Shown one piece after another: positions 1 through 11,600 of a DNA stretch of 50,301 bases (positions are counted from its first letter, which is position 1; each line of letters starts with the position of its first letter). The stretch is from Elysia marginata (taxonomy: Eukaryota > Mollusca > Gastropoda > Plakobranchidae). The notes beneath the pieces are model-generated. The model was not told where the DNA came from. It was given only the letters and a program-made list of their open reading frames with translations, and ran no database searches. A program made the position numbers and the translations under genes. The stretch spans positions 239,053 through 289,353 of the forward strand of contig BMAT01000035.1 in NCBI GenBank assembly GCA_019649035.1, written 5' to 3'.

Positions 1-50
1 TCATCATCATCATCATCACCACCACCACCACCACCACCACCACCACCACA
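1..50. repeat. TCA/CAC trinucleotide microsatellite (cut by window edge)
   Basis: The window opens inside a run of TCA triplets that changes to CAC/ACC triplets. It extends beyond the left edge, so its full length is unknown. Confidence 0.9.
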
Positions 51-477
51 TTCTTTTCTTTTCAGGATTTTCTCTTTGACTTCTCCATGCCTTGCCCCGT
101 TTCTCTCTCTTCTTCGCATTTTTTCTTTTAACTTGATCCTAACCTAAAACTAATTAAATACATGTGTAATAATAATTATTTGCTGTTGGAATGGTTTTAA
201 TCTAGGCATTATATATTACAGCTATTAAATAACAAACTCTGCCACTTAATTATCGTTAGGAAAATAATACAAGCCAAGGAAAAAAATGCTGCCTAATGTG
301 TTGCGAAAAAGAAATATGCATGTGGCGGTTGTGGCGCAAAGAAAATAATGATGATAACAACTTCTTGATCTTAAAGCACCATGAATATACTAATAAATTG
401 GCCGTTGTTAATGACGAAGAGAACGGTTTTGAGGAGGAAGGGTACGTATCGGCCTCTCATAAAATGATTTTTTATGT

Positions 478-490
478 TGATGATGATGAC

Positions 491-568
<78 letters not shown>

Positions 569-573
569 GATGA
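478..573. repeat. GAT trinucleotide microsatellite
   Basis: About 30 GAT/GAC triplets in a row, with weaker GAT-rich sequence continuing to about 660. The run opens reading frames of Asp, Met or Ile homopolymers in different frames. That is what an uninterrupted triplet repeat produces and is not evidence for a protein. Confidence 0.9.
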
Positions 574-1424
574 TCATGATGATTGCGATGTTTTCCCCGA
601 TGGAGATGACAGCGTTGGTGTTAGTGATAGTTATGATATCGATGATTATGATAATGGTGACAAATTTATATGTGGCATAACAAGGAACTATAATATCTTC
701 TTATTAAGTGCCTAAACTAAGTTTGCTCTCAAGCTCTACGCCGGCCATATTGATTAAATATAGCCTGGCTATCTGTCTCTTACTTCCATCAGGTTAATTT
801 ATCGTAGGCCTACTTAATTTTTTTATCTTCTAATCTTCCATTCACAAATACTTAGCCATTGTTATTTGTTTGGTCTACACGTCATGTGGAAGGGTCATAA
901 CAGAGAACTCTTGAATGCCACATTTTATTGTTTTTGCAGTAACAGTTTGCAAAAAGTGTAGGCCCTACTTGACACTGAGATACTCAAACATATAAAGCCA
1001 AAGCTTAAAAGTAACACGTTGATAAATGGTTGGTGTACCGCCTTTTGGTGGTTTTTTTTTATTGGCACGGAGTTTTTCCGATGATGACTTGGTCAAACTT
1101 GAATTCTACTTGGCAGTAGAGGTGATGAAGGGAAGCTACCATCCACTCGACTAACTATTTCTGACACACCCACCTTAGAATTGGAATCATCTTTGGCGTT
1201 AAGCTGGTATGGGCTTCAGGCTAAGTTCCAAACTTAAGATGGAAGAAACCGAGACCAGGATGGAGAACTAATGGATAGACTTTCTTGTCGACGACTTGTT
1301 TATATCGACTAGCTGATCTTTTTCCTCATATCGAAGATTAATCAGACTTTTCATCGCAGAGCGGAGATGTGAATCAAAAGGAATAATTTCACGAGGCTGA
1401 AATCTAGAACTTGATAGGGCGTCC

Positions 1425-1590
1425 TTTAGTCTCACAAAAGCAGATAACAAGATTATCTAGAACACTAGCTATGAGACCAAAATGTAGAACTATTAGGTGA
1501 GACGAAAAGATATTTTGCCCTCAGTCTCACAAACGCAGATTTCAAGATTAAAAGTTTAAGCACTCGCCAGAACACTTAAACATATAACCC
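1425..1590. repeat. Local direct duplication, offset about 95 bp
   Basis: The motif AGTCTCACAAA followed by GCAGAT and CAAGATT occurs at 1428 and again at 1523. A weaker AGAACAC match follows each copy. This is a diverged tandem duplication of roughly 60 to 70 bp with no visible function. Confidence 0.5.
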
Positions 1591-3479
1591 AATTTGCGCC
1601 TCTTCATCTGAATAAAAAAGGTTAAAAAAAACAACAACCAGAAATACTGGTATTTCTATCGCACCACGCCAAACAGCTGACATTATAGACTAGGAGAAGA
1701 TAAAACCCAATACATGTACTACATGCAATGTTCTTGATCTTTTTGGTTTTGGTCACAATTTCAAAAGATGGATCCAGGATATCGTGACAAATCGACAATC
1801 AAACGTTAAGAATTAGGGAATAACTTCTACATGAATTCTTTTTTTTTAAAGACTAGGCTCCCTGATCTTACCTCTCCAATGCGGACTGACAAAGACAGCT
1901 GCAATGCATTCAGCTGTAGTTTGGAGTTAACGGAGATTTTCGTTTTATTTTAGTTGCCTGCATATTTTTCAATATTTTTCAATTCTATGAACTCTCAATT
2001 GTTATTCTATTTAAAAACTATTCTTGGGTTAAAGAAACGTTCACGCAAACCAGTTTGAAAACAAAAGTTAAGACTGTAATAGCGTTTTGACGAGCCCAAG
2101 ACCATCTAGGCTGTAAATGGACTAAGAAAACGCATTAAACTGTAAGTCCACCGATAAATTAGCAACGTAAAGTATTCCCACATGAAAAGCATTAACGCTT
2201 TTTTTTTTCAGTCTTCCTACGAACGTGCATGAGTTCAATTCGACTTACAAAAAATATCAATGCCTTTAATCGGACAAACAGGAACACAAATGCCTTTTAA
2301 AATTTTAATATGTCTATTAATTTTTTTATTCATCTTCTCTGCATACTTGAGCTTTCATGTTTTTCAGAGATGTGAAGGTGAAATTACATTTTTTTAGCCA
2401 AACCCGTATGGATGTCGTTTGTCATTCGAATTTAGCTCTATAATTTATTATGCTTGTGGAAAAATTAAACTCAAATACGCTGGAACAAATGTGCATACAT
2501 CTTTATTTGGGTATGGCAAACTTATTCATCACCTGAATCTTTTTTTTATGTAGAGTGTGAAATGTGGCGTATGTTTTTACGAATTGAAGAAAGATCGCGC
2601 GAAATGTTTTAATTCTCTTTTGCATGTATCTAAACTTAGGTTTTTGCTGGGGTCCAGAATCATAATATGAACTGTTCCTTGAGCATGTTTTATGTTACTC
2701 TATTCTAATTAAAAACTTGGTAGGCTCATAGAGAATCCCTGACTATATTGGTCTTCAAATGTTTGATACCAAAGCATCTTAAATCAGGAACCAGATACTC
2801 ATAAGTCAAACTTCTTGCCTGCATCAGAATAGAATTAAAGCAAATTTCTCTCTTTTGAGAACATACGACTCTTTCCTGTTTATTCAGTTTCAAAGCCACA
2901 GCCTCCCATTTGTTGGCAACCACCCTACAGTCACTATCACTATTATGATTCCCCAGTTCTTCAACTGTTATAATTTATTATTGTTACTATTATTGTTCCA
3001 GATATTCTCTTATTATTAAAAAAATAATTTTGTTTATTCTTGCTCTAGATATGTTTTATAGTTTATAACTGACAACGATAGGACTAGATGATCTTCTCCC
3101 GACCCGTGATTTGGAATCTAAAAAATTGCTGGTTTCGCAAGAGAAACTGTAACATTACTAAATTAACATTTCCATCCAAATCACAAGACGACACACAAAC
3201 TTCCTCGTGCTTAACCCGTGTCTATGTGATGACCTTTTCATGCAACGATAGAACCTGCAATTTCTGGAACTGTAACAGCTGCTTTTCGACTACATTCGAC
3301 AACCGTGGCGCATGCCATTCTGTTCAAGATTAAAATTGAGTTTTGTTCTGCATGTACGAAGCACAATGTTTTATTAGCCTCGATCGATAACCAGATAAAA
3401 CCTTTCACACCACTCGAACAGTCAACCTTGGATGAGATCCATAAGTAGCAGAGGTAAATTATAATCTGGTGCTCTTCAC

Positions 3480-4115
3480 TCTCAATATAGCCGCTCGCTT
3501 GTAGGGTCGTCTGACCGCACAGCTTCGGCTGCTCATCTTATTTCCGCGATGAAGGCCCTCCATTCGTCTCGTTTCTCAGCAATGACTCGAATTAAATCCA
3601 GGTCTTTCTGTGATGTTTAAGTCATTTTCTCGCCCGGAACGTGTTTGAGGTCGTAATTCAAAGTAACTGAAAGTGTTGTTATTGGTCTACCCCTTGGTCT
3701 TTTATTATTTTCTACAAAATAGAACTGCATTGCTTCGTTTGCCGGAATACACGGATCTCGTCTTAATATGTGTCCAAACAGTCCCCATCTAGACTCAAGT
3801 ACTTAGAGGGATAGAGGAACTTCTCCACATTTTTTGTAAAGTGAATTGTCTGATATTTTCGTCGGGTATTGGATTTTAAGGACTCATTTGAGTTGTTTTC
3901 TATGCAATGCGTTGAGTCTGTGCTTGTCTCTTTTTGTCAAAACCCATGTGCCACAGTTGTATAATAGTATCGATTTCACTAAAGCATTGTAAAGTTGGAG
4001 TCTAGTTTTCTGTTTTGTTTTGTTTGCTCTGTTCTAAATATTTGTTAGTTTGTGAAGCGCGATGTTAGGAAATTGTTTTCGGCGTTCGATATCCTCTTTG
4101 CTTCCTAGAAGTTAA
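3480..4115 (-). pseudogene. Decayed LINE (non-LTR retrotransposon) reverse transcriptase, C-terminal part
   Basis: Read on the minus strand, this stretch translates to a chain typical of the region after the reverse transcriptase domain of endonuclease-type LINEs. Visible pieces are LYNALVKSILLYNCGTWVLT, then RWGLFGHILRRDP, RPRGRP, and DEWRAFIAEI near the end. At least four in-frame stops interrupt it, for example after HRKQLK and after GEVPLSL. It is a dead, 5'-truncated copy. On its 5' side (rightwards, near 4122) lies a run of T on the + strand. The exact LINE clade cannot be assigned by eye. Confidence 0.8.
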
Positions 4116-6145
4116 CCAACTTTTTTTTTTTTTTTTAGAGATTTTCCATTCTTCGGTGTCTTTTCTCACGCATGTATGCTCTGGTACTTGCTCTGTTAAA
4201 ATCTACTATCAACTTTTTAGTTGGCCAGACTGTCTCTCTTGCTCTATCAAATTATGCATACTCACTTTCTACTTTCCAGACGCATTTTCCTATGTGATTT
4301 CTGCTTTCGCGCCAGACATCAATAGGTCAATAATACGATGTCGGTTTAGACCAACAGCAAACGTTTTTGGCCCCATGGTGACGGCTGGTCTGTCCCTTAA
4401 TGTGATGGTAAGAGAAGGAAGATCTGCCTTCCTCGAGGCTCAATGAGGCGAAGGGATCATAATATTCTAAGAAATGTAACTAATCTGGTTTACTTTTTCA
4501 TTTCTTCATCACTCCATATCAAATATCCTTTCAAAAAGCAGCTTCTTCGGTACGCGTTCGTTTATGTGTTTGTAAATGTAGAATTTAAAAAAATATATTA
4601 TCGCACTCAAAATTGGTTGTTTTAAATTTTAATTATGCTTGGAGAATCTCAATTTGATAAATAATTCATCACTTATTTCACGATTACGTCCCTTCGACTG
4701 TTTATGATCCTTAGAAACTCAAATTTTATAGGGCACAGAAAGAATTAATCTATGTCTGAAAACAGACTTCAACCTAAATTTACAGGTAGAAGTCTGTGAG
4801 TCTGAACAATCTTGGGCAAAAATGTACCTCGCCAAATCGTGTCATTTATTATACTAGATAACTTATCTAAATAAAACTATCACATTACTGTATCAAACCG
4901 TATTAAGGGCCTAGGTCGTATACTCTAATCTTTACTGACTATGGATAACACAGTTTTAACTAACATATAGCCAATATAGCCGTTTATCTTAGACTGCTAA
5001 CAAAACCCATACATTTGTAGATAAAGAAACGGTACAACTTCTTGTCATCATAATAGATTACCCAAATTATCAAGAGATAAACTCCAGAAAATACTGTTTA
5101 TTTCAAATACTGTTTATCTCAAATTGAGGGTTTGAGAGGAGGAAAGGTATAGGCATAGGAAGATGGGCAGAAGAAAGGTAAAGAAGTAAGGGGACTTAAG
5201 TAATGTTTTTTTTCTGATACATGTAGATAAATCACAGTCATCTTTACTCAAAACTAATCCGCAGAGCGCAAAGGGAGAAAAACAACCTGGCTGGGGCTGT
5301 GTTACAAGCACTTTTTAAAATGTTGTTATGTTAATCATAGTTAATGCAATGTTAAAGCTCGTAGAACGGATTATTCAGCTAGTAGGCCTAATAAACTAAA
5401 ATTAACGAGTAAGATTGTCTTGCTTTCTGATAACCAGAGATAAGAAACTACGCTATTCAGTTTTGCTTAAAGTTTTCAGAAATTTAGACAACCACCCTGA
5501 ACTATGTAGATAAAATGGGCTGAAAAACGCCGTTATTCCTACGCGCTACTTTGTTTTTACTATTAAAATAGTGGCAAAAATTACAAGAGAAAGAGTTGTA
5601 TGTCTCCTGTTGTGTTGGATTAGTAGTATGTTTGTGCTGATCTGATAAGTTTGACTGTTTCTGCAAGTTTAGATCGTGAGTCTTGGCTTGGGCGATTGGG
5701 AGTGAACGTTTTTGTGTTTCCTTGGTCAGGCGAAAGTTTCATGTTGGCGCTATGTGTCCATCAGCTTGGGCTGGTCGTTTGAGTTTTGCTACTCCCCGTA
5801 AAAATGTTTTTAGTTAACATTAAGGTTCTTTCCTTATGATACGAACCAGGTTGAGCCTACCTGGTTAGCAATCAGGCTGTTGTAAATTATCCCCCAAAAA
5901 TATCATTTTATTATGTTTTGCCCCCGGCGCCAAGAGATACATTCCGCCTGGGACTCGACTAAGTATTTTGTATCTGTTAGCTTAGCAAAAGGCACAGCTG
6001 GTACTTAACGGGACAGGCAATTAATTTTTTAACCCACCAGAAACCAGACAACATTAAAAACTCACAATTGAGACTGAAGGACAGTTGCTCTGTTTATTAA
6101 AGAAAAAAAAAGAAATTAAAAGAGAAAAGTCCGTAGAAAAAACTC
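4116..6145. other. Region without recognisable gene
   Basis: Mostly AT-rich sequence. Two adjacent open stretches at 4156-4446 and 4443-4625 (+) have no recognisable motif. I see nothing else supportable here. Confidence 0.45.
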
Positions 6146-6311
6146 AGAAAAGAAAAGAACCTAGAGTAGAAAAGAAAAGACCTAGAAAAGAAAAGAACCT
6201 AGAGTAGAAAAGAAAAGACCTAGAAAAGAAAAGAACCTAGAAAAGAAAAGACCTAGAAAAGAAAAGACCTAGAAAAGAAAAGACCAAGAAAAGAAAAGAC
6301 CAAGAAAAGAC
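6146..6311. repeat. 16-bp purine minisatellite
   Basis: Tandem array whose core unit reads AGAAAAGAAAAGACCT. Some units carry the 22-bp variant with AACCTAGAGT, and the last ones carry CCAAG in place of CCTAG. One strand is almost pure purine for over 160 bp. The neighbouring sequence from 6105 is also A/G-rich. Confidence 0.9.
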
Positions 6312-8625
6312 CACCCAAGCGAGCGTCATGGAGCCGATGACGTCACTCTGAGGGAGGAACATAATGATTACGCAATAAATCTTGACGTAAAAAAAAAAAA
6401 CAGAAACAAATTAAACACGTAGGCTTACATGCTTGCTAGAGAAACCAACGTTATTGTATAAGTATAGCGAATAACAGCGCACACTGTTATGTGAATAAAT
6501 ATATTACATGAAATGAAAATGATTATTAAAAAGCTGTAATACAAGGGGAATAGAACCCATAATGTGTGAATAAAAGGCTGTTCAAAATCAACATTAATAA
6601 AGAAGAGGTAAATAAAGAAGTGAAAGCAAACATAAGGTTTTATAACCCCTGGGGTGACAGCCACTTTATCTATCATAGTATTCCCTGTGCTCAACCCAAA
6701 AATACAGTCTTCTCTTGCGCTTATCATATAAAAAAATACAACTTTTTACCTAAATAACATGGCTTAGAATAGAAGTAAAGAAGAATGGCCAAGTTTTGGT
6801 TCGTTGCGTTAAGCTAGCGCAGTTTGCTGTTACTTAAGCTTTTCTATCTTCAACCAACAATTATTGGATTACTTAGAAATTAATTAGTAGTTATCATCTA
6901 AACAATTTATTAGTTTTACAGCGTTCGCAAAACAGGCCCACCGGCAGGTATCCCCAAAGTATGACCACCACAGTCACATTAGGACCATGGTCAAGTATCA
7001 AAAAACAAATTAATAAAGAAGTCAAGAAGGCACACGCTCATATACATACGCGCGCACAGCCTACATCACTCTGTCCCACTTATTGGATGTTTCCCAGCCT
7101 CTGTGGCCACTGTGATACGTAATAAAATGTATTGACTGGAAGCTGACGAATTTCTCATTTTTTCATTAGAAGACTTGTTGGTCAAAATCAAACCGACCTC
7201 TTGGTTATTTAACAGTGCAGTCAGATTACAACTGAGTTTTAAATTTCCCCTTCATAACAGCTGCCGCCTATCTTACCGCCACAGTCTTTGGTTCTACTCT
7301 CTGCTATAGATCTAGGCTTTCTAGATGTAGGCCTAGTAGATGCAGATATTAAAGCTAAATTGACTTTTCCATTTAAAAAAAAAATCACAAATAGGTTAAA
7401 ATTGGAGTTTTATACAAAACTGTCTCTCTTCCACTGCAGTCAGTTGTGTGGTTTAGAACTTTTACGTGATATATTAATTTTCAAATGATTGAAAGATTTC
7501 AAAGGTATGAAATTAGCATTGGAGAGAAGAAGGCCTAGGCTTTAAATTGAAATGCCCAAAATGTCTGCCCTTAGTATGATTCGAGCCTTTGACTCATAGC
7601 TGCTTCGGCACCCACCGCCTTGCCACTTAGAGAAACATAGCTCATTTCCAAGTACATAATATGTAAAGATAGACTTCTTCCCTTATGTTATGTGATAAAT
7701 AAGAAAACTAAACAACCCGGGTAAAAAAGGAAAAAAAGGGAAAAAGCACAAAGAGCCATAATAGTAATACAGATACAATTTAATTCTGATATGTCCCTCA
7801 GTTGGGCGGTTGTTGAGTACGGTAACATTTATACGTATTCATCCGACGGTGTTGGTGGTATCGCATAATGAAAAGAGAACGCTGCCTCAGCTCGTTAAAT
7901 AAGGTTTGGGCACTGTAGCAGTAAGTTTTATGTTAAGCTTTCAAACAGTGTGGTGCAAAGACTGATATTCAAAATTAATTTCAAAACAAATAAAAACCCT
8001 ACAAGTCGCTCTCTAAAGTATTGGAGTAGAATCTTCAACTATTATTTTGTCAACTACTTAAAAATCTGATTGGGTATGAAACGAAATCCGATCTCTATGA
8101 TACAGCTTTTCTGGGAATCTTAGTAACTCGTAAGACTAGCCTAAATCTAGATTAGTAGGCTCTTAGAAGAGCAATAAATTCATTTAAATAGTAGATCTAA
8201 GGGAAGTCAAACGAAACCTGATGAACACGGTTGAATAGCTTTAAATCCGTATTGGGTATGCACTTACTTTTGAATGTTCAGTTCCAGATCCAGCCCTACA
8301 GTACAAAAATAAAGTTTAAAGGCTGCTTGATTTTAACTTATTTCGATTATACTGTACCTCACTAGTTAGTGAAAACAGCTAATTTGCTGAAGTGAATCTA
8401 AGTAGATTTTATTTACCTAAAAACTGGAAGGATTCTAAAATTAAAAGCTATACTTTGAATCATCTCTTGTGCATCATAATTTTTCATATATATATAGATC
8501 TATATATGTATTCAACTTTTTTCAAGGGATTTTTGTGAAAACTTCCAACTTATTATTTATTCAAACTTTTAATCATCCTCTAATTCAAAGCTAATTCTAA
8601 TTTACAGAAAACAAGAATATCAGAT
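6312..8625. other. Intergenic region upstream of ZFAND1
   Basis: No coding exon is recognised. A perfect CRE-type palindrome TGACGTCA lies at 6338-6345, just after the purine satellite. A TTTACAG at 8601-8607, before the ATG at 8626, would serve as a 3' splice site, so the ZFAND1 5' UTR may include an upstream non-coding exon and the promoter could lie further left. No core promoter can be assigned. Confidence 0.4.
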
Positions 8626-8680
8626 ATGGAACTACCTCACATAGGCCAACATTGTGAAGCTGCAAACTGCAATCAGCTTG
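8626..8680 (+). CDS. ZFAND1: ZFAND1 coding exon 1
   Basis: Starts at ATG with MELPHIGQHCEAANCNQL, matching the family's conserved GQHC start, so this ATG is chosen as initiator. The donor is G/GTAGGT and the exon ends in phase 1. Confidence 0.93.
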
Positions 8681-11600
8681 GTAGGTTAAATATCATGCTT
8701 TAATTTAATGAACGTTACTTTTGAGGTGCAAAATTGCTTAGAACCAAAAACCCAACAACAATTGAACAAACGATTTGGTCACTTCCCATTTGCTATTCAG
8801 AAATCACTCAGAAATAGAAATTTATCTAAAGTTTAAAAAAAATCTTGTTTTTAATCAACTGAGACTTAAATCTAGACCGAAAACTTTTAAATAAATTACG
8901 AATTATTTACTTTGTATACATAGAACTTTCTTTTTAAATGGGCTCTGTATCTACGCTGTACATGCTGTATAAGTTTTGGACATGTTTACAAAAATTTAAA
9001 ACCAAAATCATGATCCAGTTTCTACACAATATCAATCCTAAAAGCTATGATCTATTTTCTACACGTCTTCTTCAAATTTTAGATGTAGATCTAGATAGAC
9101 CAACCCAACTCTACAGAATACAGAGTACATTCCTTTATGGAAATTACATTGACTGCTCATACATTGTAAAAAAATCTGTGTTTGATGAAAGTTTTTGTAG
9201 GACACAGCGATGAACTTTATGTAGCAGTCAAGGGATTAAAGTTAAATAGTGGCCAGGCTAGAACATCAGACTTGACCCTCGCTTTGTCTTCTTAGCTGAA
9301 ACATACCACAGTCAATGTCTCTCATGGGTACAGGCAAAAATTTACTCAAACTAACGACACCAAATCAGTAAAATTGCTTTTAGATGTTTTTCGCCTATAG
9401 TAGTAATGATTCTCTCTTATTACATTGCATTGAAAGCTAACTACGGGTTTATCCCGTAACTATGGGTTTATCCCGTAATGGGAAAATTTATGGAGAAGGC
9501 TTTTTTCCATATTAACAGGGTTAACAGGGAAACTCATTGTTCTCAGACACACACACACAAGGAGAGAGAGATACACACACAGATACAGAAAGAGAGACGA
9601 CAGAGCAAGTCAGAGATAGATAGATACAGAGAGAGAGAGAGAAGAAGGAGGAGGAGGAGATGACGTTTCATTCTCCCAACTTAAGGCTTAGATAAATATG
9701 TTCAAATGTTCAATTGTTGCTCCTGGAAGTTTATCATTTATATACACGCAAATCTACCATTTTCTTTCTGGCCATCTTTTAAATCAAGAAATGATCAATG
9801 AAAAAAACATCCAGATTTAATCAACCCCTTTATACATGTAAAAGCTATCCATAGGCCTTCTCTTTCCAACTATCTTACAAGACAAAGCAAAAAACATCAC
9901 CCTTTTCTGTTGAAATGATCATGTCTGGCGACTGCCTTGCAGGGGCAGCTTGGCGGAGTGGTTAGCGCGTCGGACTCGAGATCTGGAGGTCACAAGTCCG
10001 ATTCCCGACTATGCCATGTTGCAATTGCCTTGGGAAAGCAATTTGCCCTAACTTTCCCCAGTCCACCCACCTGTAAAATGGGTACCCAGCTAGAGGCTTC
10101 AAATGTAGCGGTCTGCTGGGGCATTAGTGGCGCTGCTCTGTGGCAACACAGTTACGCTGAGTAACGAAGACAAAGTTCTCAAAAGGGATTAATATAGTGT
10201 GTAAAATAAAATAGATTACTTGTTAGAAAAAATATTAGCTCTTACAATATCTGTGTGCCTGGCATGAACAGAATCATGAAGAATAACAGGTAAAATTTTG
10301 AGGCATCCTTTCCCTAACATACTTCATGTCTGAGATATAAAAAAAAAGCACTGTTCAATGTCGCCTAAGCCCATGGTCCAATTGTGTATTGATTCATTAA
10401 AACATGTAAGTGATGCACTTTCTACATAGCAAATAATCTGCCATCAGTATTTCAATCTGACAATGAGACCTGGAAATTTTTATCCTGTTTAAACAAGTAA
10501 TATTAAACATTTCCCAATTTAGCTGTGACTTATGCAGCAAAAAGATCACTCTCTAAGTGTTTACCCGACCCCATGAGTCTCACTATATTTTACTTTGCTA
10601 AATTTAAACAAAAACTGTTCATTTTCAAGTTATGTCTGGCTGCAGATTCTTCCTTCAGTCATGTAATTTTTAAACTGGTTTTGAATCTTTACAGTTTCAT
10701 GCTTGAATAAAAAAAGTCATGTTAAACCTTTATTTTCTCATGCTTTTACAGGACTTTCTGACTGGCAACCACTTGTCTTTATAAAGAGATAATTCAAAAA
10801 ATTTTGTGGTTTAATTTTGCCCACAATGGTTGTAATATGTTTATGAAAGCTTGGTAGTCTTTACTTGGTGCCTGGCCTTCTCCTGTTTTGAAAAGAAATT
10901 TTTGTAAAACTGGCTTTTTGTTACAAAACAATTTTACAATTTTTGTGTCATCATGCCACAGGTTTTATGTTCTGTGGAGTGTTCGTTAATAACTGGCCTT
11001 TTCTATTTACTCATCCTTGTGAAAAAGAAAATTTTATGTAAAAATTATGCTTATGCATATATTTATTTTGAAGAAATGATGATGTAAATATTCGAAATTA
11101 TGTAATAAGTATAAAGCCTTTCTCTGACCAAACTAATACCTTTATAGGTATTGATCTGAAAGGAATCTCCAACCCCCACCATTCTGAAATTTTGCCCTGT
11201 ACTATTTATTTCATTTCAAGATTTCCTTCCATTCGTGTGTGATCGTTGTAAGAAGGCATTTTGGTAAGTGATTATAAGTGTGTCTAAACTTGCATTTTTT
11301 AACACAGTAAAAAAAAGAACCTAATATATGGTAACGGTAACAGTGTTTTATGATTGTTTTTAGAAGAACTTACACAAAGGTTTTTAAAGATTTCAGCTCC
11401 TAAACATTTACCATTGTGATGAAATTTTTAGGATTAAATACAAGAATTGAAAATAATTTTCTGACTCAACTTTCATTGCTTCATTGTTACTTCACAATAT
11501 ACATCTCTTTTAAATGAAGTCAAAGAAATTTTAAGATTTCCTGTAGTTCATGCTTTATGATTGAATATAATTTTTGCAGAGCAAAAATCTTCTATCAATG

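Larger units (their letters stand above)
51..3465. other. Region without recognisable gene
   Basis: AT-rich sequence with stops in all frames apart from short open stretches that show no recognisable domain. It holds a GAT microsatellite and a small local duplication, listed separately. Exons of an unrecognised gene or distant regulatory sequence cannot be excluded. Confidence 0.5.

Noticed and set aside
296..715. 139-codon open frame with a poly-aspartate stretch (+), and shadows in other frames
   Set aside because: It is created by the GAT microsatellite. The flanks show no domain, and the same run is open as Met or Ile homopolymers in other frames.
4156..4625. Two adjacent open frames (+)
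   Set aside because: No recognisable domain or splice context, and flanked by LINE debris and homopolymers.
8938..9213. 91-codon open frame (+) in ZFAND1 intron 1
   Set aside because: No motif recognised and AT-rich composition. It cannot be joined to neighbouring exons without breaking their phase.
9943..10010. Possible tRNA gene
   Set aside because: The A and B boxes are real, but the cloverleaf is imperfect and the unit continues into a SINE body. The same applies at 30636 and 42470.
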